The position numbers and the translations under genes were made by a program. A model generated the notes under the pieces. That model saw nothing but the letters and a program-made list of their open reading frames with translations. It did no database searches and was not told the DNA's origin. Below, one piece after another: positions 22,497 through 33,976 of a stretch of 64,000 nt of DNA (within the stretch, counting starts at the first letter, position 1; the number at the start of each line of letters is the position of its first letter). Source of the stretch: Flammula alnicola (taxonomy: Eukaryota > Basidiomycota > Agaricomycetes > Agaricales > Strophariaceae); the NCBI GenBank assembly GCA_015499995.1, contig JADNRV010000019.1:1-64000 (forward strand), written 5' to 3'.

Positions 22497-24271
22497 ATGC
22501 TTCACGCTTCACTTTCGGCACTGGCGACCCTCTTGGTCTCCCTCTGTCTTACCCCCAACATGGTGGCTGCTCAGACGACCTTCTTTCCAGGTGTGCTGGC
22601 GACGGGCACCATGGGCCCCACCAACCCCCCACAGCCCACCTTGGGTACAGCCATCAATCAGACCAGCATGGCAAGGCTGTTGTCTCTTAATTCGATCGAT
22701 GTATGTGTGTCTCAAGACGGCGTTCGACGCCGCTTGATAACAAGTATGGAGCTGACAAATTCGATTCAGGATTTCTGCCTGTTCGCACCGCCCACTCTAC
22801 AAAATATCTCAGACTCTGAGGTACGTCCCAACAATATTGGATTCCTTCACCGTCCCTGTTATTTTTTATCCTGAACCCTCGAATTCTCTATTTTCTCTAT
22901 TTCAACAATCAAAACGAACTAATAACGCCCTGTCTAAAAATAGACCATTGAAGTTGCATGGTGCACGCAACAACGCAACAATGCACGCCTTATTCCGGAT
23001 GGGACAATCTCGGGTGTCTCGTTCCTCAAGACAGGTCAGGCAAAAGTTCCCGCAGCGGCGAGCTGTGCCCGTGAGGTCTGCTGATTGTGCTGATGACGAT
23101 TTGTCGGTTTCAAACAGACATGTACATCCAACTCCTTGGATTCGGTGATTTGACCAAGCTCAACATCCCTGCGGGTGACTTTGGAGGGTATGTTGAGCGG
23201 CGTGATTTTATTTTCTCTCTTTGCATCGTCTGACTCCCTGGGAATTTATTAGTGAACTCGACCCACACGGCGCTTTCGGCTCTGGAAACCCTATCGGTGG
23301 AAATGTGACTTCGAACATCACAGGTGCTGACGAGAACTTTGCCGAATGGATGGTAGGCAAACGCATCCTTTTCTTATCCGCGTCTATCTCGTCTCCGTGA
23401 AGGTGTTGACCATGCTTCCATATTTTTACTTTAGCTCTACATTGTAAGATTTCCTTATAATTTTTAAATTTGGGAGTCGCGCTGATCCACGGGTTACATG
23501 GGTATAGGATGACAACCAATTCTGCATTCGCGTGTGCACAAACGCGAACTCCACGTACAGCGCCGCCAACATGTGCTGGCACGAGCTTGACGAAATGGGC
23601 TGCGAGTTCGTCATGCCTGGTAACTACAACGTCAACGGCACCTTGTAAGTTTAATTTCTCTTCCCTCATCCCTCTTTACTGTATTGAATTGCTCTGTGAT
23701 ATATTCTTTCTAACACATTTCATTCTCAAATTATAGCGAAACTTGTGAGGCCGATGTTGCATGTCAGCCTACCTTTTTTTCTATCTCATTAACTCCTGCT
23801 GACCGCCGTCACTCATCCACAGACCCACCTGGATGGTACCCAACTGCCACTGTCAACGGCACGCCTGTCTTCTCGACCTTCGCTCAGCGCTTCACCGGCA
23901 CGCTCGCGGGTGGCAGCGTCTACACCGTTGGTGACCTCACCACGCCCGCGGCGCCATTCAGCACCCCGTCGTCATCAAGCTGTGTCACCACTGCCACGAT
24001 CTCCAACGGCGTCAACCTCGCCGCTCTTGGTGTCACCGGTGCGTCCACCAGCGGCCCAGCGGCCACAGGGAGCAGCGGAGGCCTCGTTACTCAGACGATC
24101 TCTGGTGCAGTGACTGTCGTTCCCACTGGCAGTGCTAGCGGTGCTGCGCAAACCACCGGGACGACGCAGGGCAGCGGCGCTATGGGCATGAACGCCAACT
24201 CCCAGGCATACCCCATGGTCGCTCTGTGGGCCGTTCTCTCAGGCTTGGGCGCTGTTGTTCTTTTCAACTGA
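22497..24271 (+). CDS. secreted glycoprotein of the macrofage-activating-glycoprotein type
   Basis: Nine exons, phase-consistent: 22497-22700, 22770-22820, 22944-23034, 23118-23187, 23253-23352, 23435-23443, 23508-23644, 23737-23762 and 23823-24271. Residues 1-25 form a signal peptide. Recognisable family blocks follow: DFCLFAPP, VAWCTQ, ARLIPDGTISGVSFLKT, IPAGDFGGELDPHGA, GNPIGGNV, then a Cys-rich part (FCIRVCTN, MCWHELDEMGC, ETCEAD) and PPGWYP. A Ser/Thr/Gly-rich tail ends in a hydrophobic segment, compatible with GPI anchoring. The family is abundant in basidiomycete secretomes, and the name comes from a mushroom glycoprotein preparation; its true role is not known. Oddity: exon 6 is only 9 nt (codes LYI). 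Confidence 0.8.
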
Positions 24272-24848
24272 GCGCTTGAGTCTTCCAGCCCGGTCGGCTG
24301 GGCGCTTGTAGCGTCATCTATCGTGTACTTCGGTTGACGAATAGTGTGTTTTTAGTTGTTTTATGTGCTTAGTTGGACGCTAGTATATATTGTCGCTCGT
24401 TATATCCTTACTGACTACTCGCATGCTTAAGTACGTCATCCTGCAATTACTGTTTTGATGTTTTGGACAATGATTAATGATTATTGGTGAACCTTTTTAA
24501 ATCGTCTGGAGGGTGAAAAGAATTTACGGTATCCTTCCGACGAAAGAGATGCTATCATCATTGAAAAGTGCAAAAGTTATAAAGAGCGAGATAAATGTTG
24601 CAAAATCATTGTCTACAGCTATTGGTAGATGAATGTTCGTAAATAATCTTGGTCTTGAAGAACGAAGGCTGATGTACAACCATAAGACACAAGTAATACA
24701 CTACTTGAATTATGTACGAAATTGAAGGGAATGTGCGCAGGCAGAACATTATGGAATAACGCATTATATCAAGTATAAGTACACGATACAGATGTCATGA
24801 AAGCGAAACCTGTTTCGGAATGAAAATTCAAAGGATCGCCCAAATGAT
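24272..24848. other. convergent intergenic region
   Basis: Lies between the stop codons of two genes pointing at each other. No coding signal is seen; it should hold both 3' UTRs and terminators. Confidence 0.5.
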
Positions 24849-25387
24849 CTAACAGCAAATAAAGCATGGGCAACAAAGCATCGCCGTACAACAGCCTGCG
24901 AGACTGTTTCACAGTGACAGGAGATTCGCAGACACATTGTATGTGGAAAGGTTCGGTGGGGAAGGCATTGAAGAAAACCAGAAAGGAATAAGGAGATTGC
25001 AATCAGGAATAGTAAGCAAACCATATCGCATTGAAGGTTGAATAAAACTGTAGCGTACCAAGCACAAGGCATACAACACGGATCCGAAGTTGTCTGCGGT
25101 TGCTGTTGGACATAGACCATCTGTGGCTGAGGCTGAGGTTGTGTTTGTTGGTTGGGGTAGTGTTGCGGGTAGTGTTGCGGATACTGGCCCTGCTGGTTTG
25201 GGTAATACGGCTGGGGCTGGGGCATATGTTGCGCCTGATGGGATTGGTCTAAACATGGATTTATTCAACGCGAGAGTTAGGCGCCTGCGGAATTTCAGAG
25301 GACAGGGTATGACATACGAGAACTGTAGTGCGCCTGTCCTGGCTTCTCGAGGCCGCCTGGTGGATAGTACTCTTTGTTGCTAGCCAT
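24849..25387 (-). CDS. small CYSTM-type cysteine-rich membrane protein
   Basis: Three exons (25387-25318, 25248-25066, 24895-24849) join in frame to about 99 aa. The N-terminal 60 residues are Pro/Gln/Tyr-rich with Kyte-type polar character (KEYYPPGG, then repeated QHYPQ and PQPQ). The last 22 residues form a cysteine-packed hydrophobic tail starting DPCCMPC and ending FICC, the pattern of the CYSTM (Cys-rich transmembrane) domain found in small stress-tolerance proteins of yeast and plants. The donor after CCT T (gtgcttgg) is weak and was chosen because it alone restores the Cys tail, so exon 2's end is inferred. It likely sits at the plasma membrane; a role in stress or metal tolerance is family knowledge only. 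Confidence 0.7.
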
Positions 25388-26724
25388 CGTTCTAGTTTGT
25401 CGCAAGTCCGAGCTGATTACAGGATTGGACTATAAGGCGAATCGAACTGGTCCTTGAATTTGAGAGGCAGTTAGTCCAGGATCGTGGTTAGAAATGGAAG
25501 TCTCGCTCACCTCCTACACAGAGATTCCTTAGACAACGCTGGATCCTTTCGGAGAAAGCGTGCGAGGTATTCCCGATGGAATTCAGCAGGAATGAAGTCG
25601 AGATAAGTGAGACAGATTGCAAAGGATCGTCTTAAAGGGCCGTTTCAGCCTGCTACAAGCGCAGACGTGAGGCTATACTGCTGCGCTCCTTTAGAATGTC
25701 GGCCGGTAGTGCCAAATGGACTGCGGTGTACAGAAAGCGTCGACAAGCTTACTGCGGGTATTTTGTCCGCGATCGAGCCTAATTCAGCGCTCGGAGCCGG
25801 AGCTTATATTAAGGATCCGCTCCTCCTGCGGAGGAAGGCTCGCTGCGCCATCCCAGTTGGTGGGCACAAAACACCGATTTTTTTAGCATAAAACCACAGA
25901 ATACCATTGAATGCACTCCTGCAGGAGATATGGAAGGTGTAAGAGGAGGAAACGAGAGAGATATGAAACGAACAAGGCCACAGCAGGCCCTAGCAGGCCT
26001 CTGTTTCGAAAGGACATTTGGCTTCGTTTGTCCGCCCTACTCAGCCCTTAGAGAATGATTGCGAGCGAACTCGCAATAATCTACATACGCCCATTTGCAG
26101 CATGCATTTGCACATGCAAATTCACCTTGAAATTGCATACAAACGCACATACCACTCAGTAATACCTTAGTATGAGTGCATGTAATGCACAGAATCATGT
26201 GTCCTCAGATGTAGTACTAGTATTGCCATTCTAACTGTATTGAAGCTGCTACCAACTTGAAGGTGTCCCAAAAGAAAGCTCGATTGCTCTAAAATATCAA
26301 GCCATCACGCTCTTCGAAGGTGAGATATTCTGTACCTTTCTCAAAGGAGGGCATCTTTAGGAAAGCCCGTTGCAAGCAGGGTCCGCCGCCGAAGTGGGGG
26401 AGGAACAATGCAATGTGTAATTCTGACGAAATGAACTTTCCAACTCGTTCAGTTCGAGGAATGTTGCAGTGGTAAATTCAAGTCAAGTCGCGGTCCATGT
26501 CTTCAGTCTTGAACAAATAAAATATGATGTGCTCACGCTGAGAGCTTCAAGTTCCAGAAGTAGGACTTTTGCTTGGTGCTGGCAACTTGAAATCGAAATG
26601 CTCGTGATGAGTTGGGACTTGAAAAACAATATCTTTGTCATGAAGTTTCAGAAAGAAAAATAGATGTCAAGCACCAGCCTTGGTACATCTTGCGGAAGTG
26701 TACATGTAGCGCGAGAATTTCTCT
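25388..26724. other. intergenic region, no gene seen
   Basis: Open frames at 25607-25891 and 26469-26663 are unsupported. Around 26080-26160 there are several near-repeats of gcatttgcacatgca type. No RNA gene was recognised. Confidence 0.45.
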
Positions 26725-27756
26725 TTACTCGTTCGATTGACGTCGTCTCCATTCCTCCAGTCCTTGTTCGAACGTTTGAAGTGTCAGTCCTCGCGGGACA
26801 TGATGAAATGTCACACCTACATATAATTAGATAAGTCTTGGGAGAAGGATTTCATGAGGAAAAAGGAGGGCAGGAACCAAGTTTCTGGACCTCGGCGTTT
26901 CGATGTTCGTCATCAAAAATAACTGGTGAAAGGGTGAAATTAAAACCGGCGTTGTTTATTGGCGTTACTGGAATTATTGCATTACCATATCTGCATATGG
27001 GATTCCTGTGCGCTCGTGCAGGGATTTGAAATGCGTAATCTTAGAGCCTAGAGAAAGAGTTTAAATGACCCGGCAGGTAGAATCAGATATCAGATAAATC
27101 AGGTTGACACACCAGGGTATATTTCCAGTTCATCGAAGAATTCTATTGCAGGCTTCGGCATAGGGCTCGAGTGCTCGTGACTAGATGGGACTAGCAGCAG
27201 TCGAAGGCATTGATGAGCGCTAGAAAGCTATAGGTGTTAGTAACGTTCTTCTGCTTAGACAAAGCGATGACTCACAGATCGGGGGCATGCGTCCTCGAGC
27301 ATGCAGCAATCACAACCTTACGATCCTCCTGTTCAGCGCTGGCTTCCATTTGCAGAGATCGGGAGCGAATATTGTGCAAGATGTGTGGGACATCCTTGTA
27401 AAATGAAATTGGTTCTCCGTATCTGCGACGAGGATAAGGATAAGTTGACTGTCATGATATGGATTCCAGAAGCATACGTGTCCAGAACCTGATTAACCGT
27501 ATCCTCGTGCCGTTTCAAAGGGCCTAGCGAAATTGTTACAGAAGACGAGGTCAGGCGGTCATAGCTTGGGAGATAGAGGAAGACGACACCCACGCGCCTG
27601 TAACGTGAGTATCAATCCATAAATCCCATAGCGTGTAACTGATAAAATGCGAATGGCAACGAGTCAGATGGCGTGTAAAGAAAGATAGCTAAGTACTGAA
27701 TACTGACTCCAGATCAAAGCGACCAGTTGTGGGTGGGCCTGCGACGACTTGGGCAT
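26725..27756 (-). CDS. MDP1: magnesium-dependent phosphatase 1 (HAD family), two -1 frameshifts as sequenced
   Basis: Eight exons (27756-27708, 27638-27598, 27523-27478, 27422-27276, 27219-27113, 27047-26986, 26922-26878, 26816-26725) give about 196 aa. Conserved blocks in order: TLWDLWIDTHV, GPLKRHEDTVNQVLD, YGEPISFYKDVP, VVIAACSRTHAPDL, EIYPGSK, TGIPYADM, FDDEHRNAEVQ, and the C-terminal GLTLQTFEQGLEEW. These identify MDP-1, a haloacid-dehalogenase phosphotyrosine/protein-fructosamine phosphatase. Exon 1 is 49 nt instead of 50 (near 27715), which breaks the catalytic DxDxT at ALDLDYT. Exon 7 is 45 instead of 46 (T run at 26914-26918, before FDDE). Intron 2 needs a GC donor (gcgcgt at 27597). 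Either the consensus dropped two bases or the gene is decayed. Confidence 0.85.
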
Positions 27757-28810
27757 ACTAGGGTTGTTCGCTCGAATAACTGGATAGGTAGGATTGAAGA
27801 CTTCTGGTAAAAGGTACAATCGCAGCAAAGACAGTCCAGAAGACTCTTGGCTATGTAGAGACAGAGTTGACAACAGAATGTTCAATGAGCAAACCTTGGA
27901 CGCTTTGGCGCTCAGGATGGCCCATCACGTGGTGTACGTGCTTAGCCTGCCCTGAAGAATTAGCAACTTGTGTCCACTGTTCAGGTTTCGGGTCAAAAGT
28001 GAGCCTTTATGTTTTTGAACTTCGTTTGTCGATCTGTTATCGCATCCGTACCGAAGATTGAGGACGGGCCCGCGCAACGAAGTCTTCATTTATCGCCTCT
28101 TCTTGAGACTGGCATTGAATTCTCGTCACTTCCACAAGGCTTTGCGAAAACCCACCCTATGGAATACACATTCTACGCCCCCCGATCTCTATGTTATGAA
28201 GGCGTCTGCCTGCTACGCTGCATCGTTGGCCGTAAATAAACATCCTATTGTGCGATTCATTGCATCGCGCGGTCTCTTATTTTCCCTGGTGGACTGGTGG
28301 GTTTGGAAAACTGCAACCCTAGTACTCGCTTTCTAAAACCTCTCAAATCCATTGTTTGATAGTAAAGCGGGACCGCCGTACTATGGTCACCATCAACAAG
28401 GCTTTAGCAATTTCCAGGAAAGCCAGTACCCCACCCTTGACGACCATTGTACAAATCCCAAATGGACCATTTTTCTGCCATGGTTCAGCTTGCGCACATA
28501 TGATCACAAGCAAGTCAGGGACTCTTACTTCTTTGGCTCAAGGCTGGTCCTTTGCATGGGCTCTTTATTTCCCTGCCACCCCCCTGGCCTACGGTATATA
28601 GGGCTGAATGGTGGTCTAGTATTCTTCCCCCGAATAACACACCTATCATTTGCATATTGCAACTATCCTTCAGTAACATCCTATCGTGTAGCTGTGCCAC
28701 GGGATTGCCATCTATGAATACTCAAATCGTGCCCAGTTGTCGATTTTCTAAAACCCGAAGTGCGTAATCATAATCATTTCTACTAGTCTCTCTACGTGTC
28801 TCAATACAGC
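27757..28810. other. no identified gene; scattered protein-like open frames
   Basis: The + strand carries an open frame at 28058-28336 and others at 28356-28601, with reasonable amino-acid composition but no recognised motif and no coherent splice chain. They may be exons or remnants of an unidentified gene, possibly disrupted by base losses like those in the neighbouring MDP1. Confidence 0.35.
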
Positions 28811-29197
28811 ATGCTCACTTATTGTCAAACATCGATTCCAGATAAGCAACGTTACAAAGTCATCGACTTCCCTTTGGAGCCTGAGCATCTCTGCCGCCTC
28901 GCTACAAGGATATGCGGGGAGGACGTCATAGACGAGATGCTAGCCTACGAGGTCGTTATTGGCGAAGCGCTTCAGCTTGGGTTCGACGTGCCACCCGCCA
29001 AGCGCGTCTGTGCGAACTGCAGAGACGAAAACATAACAATTATTTTCGCTGTATTCGACGATCTCCATCCAGCTCGTTCGGGAACGGAGAATCCTCAGAA
29101 TCCTGAACGTCTGCTTCGAGCGATCGATTGGCTTGAGGAGAATGGTCTTCCTGAAATTGGGCAGATTGCGATGGTTCCTGCGATCGTTGAGCTTTGA
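28811..29197 (+). CDS. hypothetical protein
   Basis: An ATG-started frame of 128 codons, open for five more codons upstream, with balanced, acidic composition (contains EPEHLCRLATRICGED, CANCRDE, RAIDWLEENGLPEIGQ). A CxxC pair occurs near residue 77. No signal peptide, membrane segment or known family was recognised. The start is uncertain because upstream exons could exist. It lies isolated between two regions without genes. Confidence 0.45.
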   Translation: MLTYCQTSIPDKQRYKVIDFPLEPEHLCRLATRICGEDVIDEMLAYEVVIGEALQLGFDVPPAKRVCANCRDENITIIFAVFDDLHPARSGTENPQNPERLLRAIDWLEENGLPEIGQIAMVPAIVEL

Positions 29198-29959
29198 ATC
29201 TATCGAGTATATCTACTTAGGTGACGGGATCCTTCTATTACTTTCCCATTCTGTGTTGCTTGAATTGATTGTCCAATCAAAAGCCATATGTCTCGCATTG
29301 AAGGGTGTTCGTCGTGGCTTCAGATCCTGCCAGTTCTTCTCGGGTTCTTAGGTTTTTCATGGCCGTCGACTCTTGCAGGAGTTTTCACATCTTAACAGGC
29401 AAATTTCTCATGGGCCTAACACAGACTCCAAGAAGATATTCTGCCAGTGGACGTAGACCAAACGTAAACCTCGTTTACTAGCTCACTTTCTTCATTTATT
29501 GATACAGAACTTGCGTCATTTTTGAAGCCAGGTGGAAAAGTGTGACCCCCCAACTTAACTTGCGTATGATTGTCCATCGACCGTTGTGCAATGTGCCTCA
29601 GGGAGTCAGGGTTTGCCCGCCAAATAGCTGACTGGGGCGTCGAGAGGTTCTTCAGGTCAGGGAAGGGTTACATATACATATCTACGTAAATGAGGCAGCT
29701 CGTAGATGTGGTGTGAATGTGATTATCGGCCTTGACCAGCCCGCGGATAGTACAATTGTGTTCTGTTTCGGGATAATGGAATTCCGGGTGGATAACCCTT
29801 TGTTTCAGCGACATATGACTCCTCCGATGTTTTAGGTACATTGATCATCCAGAAGTCAACTGCCGATACCGTGCAATCTGTCGGATAGCATTGATTGACA
29901 AGTCTCAAGCGGATTCTTCACAGCCCTGTCAAAGGCCCCATTTATCTATGACACCTATG
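29198..29959. other. intergenic region, no gene seen
   Basis: No supported coding or RNA feature; upstream region of the two-repeat secreted protein gene. Confidence 0.5.
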
Positions 29960-29967
29960 TATAAATA
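29960..29967 (+). promoter_or_regulatory. TATA box of the two-repeat secreted protein gene
   Basis: TATAAATA 118 bp upstream of the ATG at 30078. Assigned from motif and spacing. Confidence 0.45.
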
Positions 29968-30077
29968 CAGAGCGAGTTGGATGAAAATCTTCAGCTGCGC
30001 TCCCTCGCTTGTTTTGTGCTGGTCACTAAACAACTTTCGAAGTCTATCCTTCAAATCTCCTCCAAATAATCACTACT

Positions 30078-31185
30078 ATGCGTGTCTTTTCAGTCCTTAC
30101 CTTGGCCACTGGCCTTTTCGCAGCTGTTTCTGCGCTTACCGTACCCGTCAAACGCTCAGATGTCGATTCTCTAGAGTGAGTGTTATCCTCTTGATGATAT
30201 ATGCCGACGTACTAAATAATTTTCTGTCTTGAAGCTTCCTTGAGGCCCGTGCTAATCCCATCAAATTTAGCAAGGGCGCTAAAGAGCACCTAACCAACCT
30301 TGGCCTGGCGAAAGGAAGTGCCGAGCGTAAGGAAGTCAAAGAGTACCACAGGAAGATTGTCGCCGAGGAAATGGCGAAGAACGGCGCACACTCGGCCCAA
30401 ATTGTGTAAGTTCTCAAGTGCAAGTTCGTATTTTTAGCAGCTTATTTGACGTTGGTGGCATTCCAGGCACTTGGCGCACAAGCAAGGTTCTGTGGACCCG
30501 AAGCTACACATCACCGCGGGCTTTTGGGACAAAGACGACAAGAGGATCAAGAGCACTTACGGAGACCCGCCCAAGACTGGCCAACTCCATCACGTATACG
30601 CGGAGCACCATCCTGTGAATCCAACTTACTTGGCAGCCGTTCACAAAGCTGGCAAGACTCTGCGACGGAGATCCGACTCTTCTCTCGAGTGAGTGACGTT
30701 CTTTTAATGGTATATGCCCACTCACTAAATTAATTTTGCGGTCTTGAAGCTTCCTTGAGGCCCGCGCTAATCCCATCAAATTCAGCAAGGGCGCTAAAGA
30801 GCATCTGACCAATCTTGGCCTCGCCAAGGGAAGCGCCGAACGCAAGGAAGTCAAAGAGTACCACAGAAAGATCGTCGCTGAGGAAATGGCGAAGAACGGC
30901 GCACACTCGGCGCAAATTGTGTAAGTTCACTGCTGCAACGTCGTGTTTTGAGCAGCTTGTTTAAAGTTGGTGGTATTCTATTATAGGCACTTGGCGCACA
31001 AGCAGGGATCTGTGGACCCGAAGCTGCACATCACTGCTGGATTCTGGGACAAAGATGACAAAAGGATCAAGAGCACTTATGGAACTCCACCTAAGACCGG
31101 CCAACTCCACCACGTATACGCTGAGCACCACCCGGTGAACCCGACCTACTTAAACGCCGTTCACGCAGCTGGCAAGACACTGTGA
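30078..31185 (+). CDS. secreted protein with two tandem near-identical domains and Kex2-like sites
   Basis: Five exons (30078-30175, 30235-30405, 30467-30688, 30750-30920, 30987-31185) encode about 286 aa. Residues 1-20 form a signal peptide, followed by VPVKRSDVDSL. Then comes one domain (FLEARANPIKFSKGAK... to ...VHKAGKT), the dibasic linker LRRRSDSSL, and the same domain again ending VHAAGKTL. Exons 2 and 4 are both 171 nt with the same phases, and the surrounding introns are also alike, so an exon pair with its introns was duplicated recently. KR and RRR before SD are likely Kex2 cleavage sites, predicting two almost identical mature products of about 120 residues rich in Lys and His. The domain family was not recognised; no cysteines were noted in the repeat unit. 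Confidence 0.85.
30235..31182 (+). repeat. tandem exon-pair duplication
   Basis: Unit 1 is 30235-30688 and unit 2 is 30750-31182, including the internal intron. The coding sequence of exons 2 and 4 is nearly identical apart from silent changes. The intron before unit 2 (30689-30749) resembles the one before unit 1 (30176-30234), sharing a tatatgcc motif and the same acceptor context. Confidence 0.85.
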
Positions 31186-31844
31186 AGGAGGTTCTACCAC
31201 TCGGAGTAGTTTCTTACGCATCCGCTAATTAGGTAGCCTACTATTTTCCGAATTAATGAGTTTGACTTCACGCTTAAAGCCGCGTTCATATTTCTAAGAG
31301 GAAACCTACTCCGGATGCGCATTAGCGTTTGTGCGGTTCTCTGCAAAAAACGGATTCATGTGTGGTGGTAAAAACTTACGTGGGTTCATCAGCACGGCGA
31401 ACATTTGGCAACTCTCTTCCATCACTTCCGTCGAGCTCAGACTGCTGTCGTCCCTTTTATTCTTTTATTCTGACATCTAGAGCGTACGCGAGCCACCACA
31501 GCTGAGGAATCTTGCGTGCATCTCGTTTACCATGCTTTTTCATGTGAACCGACGAATTTCTCCTTGCCCAGTTCGCCGCCAATTCATGACGCCCTTGGCC
31601 TCTGGGTCTCTCGGTCCTCGAATGGACGATACACGAGCCCATCCCCCTCCGTGGTCCGACAAATGCACTTCCTTGCTATTTCATGCTCCTCCGTTCGTCG
31701 ATTCGTCGCTCGTGCTTTCCGGGTACTAATAACAGGAGCTCTTGGAGCGGGAGGATTATTCGGCTATACCAAACCAACAGAATCTAATCACGAATTGCCA
31801 AAAGTAAATTTCAATTGATTGACGTCACAAGCTGCAAGTCCAAC
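31186..31844. other. convergent intergenic region, no gene seen
   Basis: An open frame at 31516-31818 and an overlapping one at 31532-31729 lack motifs and splice support. Probably the 3' flanks of the two converging genes. Confidence 0.4.
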
Positions 31845-32639
31845 TTAATCCTCCGCGCTCTCCAGATGGCATCGGAACATGAAGTCGCTTCGCAAGGAGT
31901 ACTTGACGCCTTTGGTCACTTCTTCTCCGCTATGGTAGATTCCTCTTTGCTGGAAGAGCAGAACCCGTCCTTTCTTCGGCTCGACATCGAAATATCGGTC
32001 TTCCTCGCCAAAAATACGAGTCGCACCCCCCTCAACACCCTCGTCGCCAAGATAAATCTGAAGCGTAACACGGGCCCGGCGGCCATCTGGAAGTTCCAAT
32101 TGACCGTCACAGTGAGGCTTGAAGAAGTTTCCTTTTCCATATCTCAAAAAGCTGAGACGCTCATTAACGCTGTAAAGCATTCGAATCAGAAGCAAGACGA
32201 TGATAGGGTACGACCCAAAAACGTACCCAACACATTCCCATGTCCCTCTTACACGGCCCGGCATACCAACAATATCCTCCCATTCATCTCCAGGTCGGAT
32301 TTTGAGGAATTCTTGCACATAAGGAAGTAGTTTTTGATATATCTTTTCGGCAGCGTCGTGATCAAAGCGAAGGATCCGCTCGCTGTTTCTGTAATTCGTA
32401 TTGACGTAGTTATCATTTGCGCCTAGACCGTAATGCACAGCAGCTTGCTTCCACTCCTGATCGGATTCGGCCAAAGCAATAAGTTCTGCACATTCCTGTG
32501 GCGTATATAAATCATCGATGATTTTGACATAATGGCCTTCGTAGTCTTGTGCGAGTGGTGTGGTTGACCAATCCAGTACAGGCGCGTCAATCACGGCTCC
32601 AGAGTGAGTGGATTTCTTGATTGTTTTGGTGTAGACCAT
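31845..32639 (-). CDS. 2OG-Fe(II) oxygenase, prolyl 4-hydroxylase-like
   Basis: Two exons (32639-32227, 32169-31845) encode about 245 aa. The double-stranded beta-helix core shows the iron triad H157 and D159 (FFKPHCDG) and H217 (GIYHSGEEV). Arg231 (KYSLRSD) fits the 2-oxoglutarate carboxylate. The upstream helices (YTPQECAELIALAES, NERLSFLRYGKGNFF) are those of P4H-alpha-type enzymes. There is no signal peptide, so it is probably cytosolic or nuclear. The 57-bp intron (gtacgt...ttacag) has no stop and a length divisible by three, so retaining it adds 19 residues without a frame change. The intron is inferred because removing it joins ECVG to VNERLSF as in the family. The substrate is not predictable. 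Confidence 0.85.
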   Translation of the reverse strand: MVYTKTIKKSTHSGAVIDAPVLDWSTTPLAQDYEGHYVKIIDDLYTPQECAELIALAESDQEWKQAAVHYGLGANDNYVNTNYRNSERILRFDHDAAEKIYQKLLPYVQEFLKIRPGDEWEDIVGMPGRVRGTWECVGYVFGSYPIIVLLLIRMLYSVNERLSFLRYGKGNFFKPHCDGQLELPDGRRARVTLQIYLGDEGVEGGATRIFGEEDRYFDVEPKKGRVLLFQQRGIYHSGEEVTKGVKYSLRSDFMFRCHLESAED

Positions 32640-33976
32640 GATGAATGAACTGCGCGCAATGGATGTGATAAAGAGGGAGAGCGCCGAAGAAATCGACCCT
32701 ATAAATACTTAAATTGGCCAGCTGTGCATCGGCATGCCACGACGAGCCACGAGGACACCCAAGGACAGTACTCATAGCCACTCGTGATCCTGTCAATGAG
32801 TCATTGCACAGTTGGACGCGCGCAGAAACAGAGGTTGCTTACAGTCGTGGCTCAGTCCAAATAAGTTGCCTCCGAGTCGATCCCCGAGTCCAGATACAAA
32901 ATCCAAATCCATGCCAGTCGCAACAACACCAAGACAAGGCTATAAATTATTAACGGCCTAACTATCCCCCCATTTGAAATCGCTGTGATACAGGCATGGG
33001 AAGATTGACGAGACCGCAGAAATGAGCCTGGTTAACGACTTTTTCGTGCGGAGAATATCGAGCGTATTCAAGTTGATGGGAAAATGGAAACGAGAGATGA
33101 CCACAGCCTGCAGCTTCTTGGCATATGTGGTTCTGTTGTTCAAAAGCATCAAAAACTGTTGACTAGTACTACGATATGAGTCAACTTCACTGCCCTTTAT
33201 GTCGGCAAATAGTGACTGTTTACCAGAAGAATCTATTGCTGTGCTGGTTACTTTTGGGCGCTGCTGGGATTTTTTTCATCATGAAGCCCTTTTCGAGATG
33301 GACGGCATTCTTGGGGCACCGAAAACCAACAACGTGTTTCCGAGGAGGACCTAGTACTAGACGAACCGATGCTGGGCGAAATCCGCAATGAAATGACACA
33401 GACCGCAATCGGTGGGCGCTCCATTCCATCAGGCCTCATTGTCGAACATTATCTCATCTCTCCCTATCTCTCCCCCGGATCTAGTCCTTCCATTCAAATA
33501 CGAGGGAGAATTGCACCAGTTACGGTTGGATGCGGCATGCTTACCCTTGTATACCCTGACTCAAACTCATCGTTGCGCTGGGACGCTGCTAAGCAGGAAT
33601 CGCAGACAATTGTACCGCAATCACGACGGTGCTAAGTATGCCTTGCTATCAAGGCATAAGTTTGTCCTGTGAGATGCTTACCTTGCCAGTATTTGGGTTT
33701 TACGGCCACATTTAACGTATTCTTCCTGATCTTGTAAAGGGATATTAAATGAGAAACTGAAGGCCGCTGCTCACTGAAGTGGTCCCTGACGGTCTAGGGT
33801 CGGATGGTTTTTCTTCGACAGTCAAGGAACAGGGGTTTCCAAGGTCATCGCGGAAGACACTACATACGACATCAGCCCTCTTGTTCTCTTAATATGGCAA
33901 CGGTTCAACGAGTCCCTTTTATCCTACCTCCCGCTCTTAGGCCATTGAGAAGATACAACCCACTTTGCGTGATAAA
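32640..33976. other. intergenic; one unassigned open frame
   Basis: Divergent region between the oxygenase and DyP genes. The + strand is open around 33283-33635 in a frame with protein-like composition (EEDLVLDEPMLGEIRNEM), but no family, start or splice partner was found. No other signal is seen. Confidence 0.35.
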
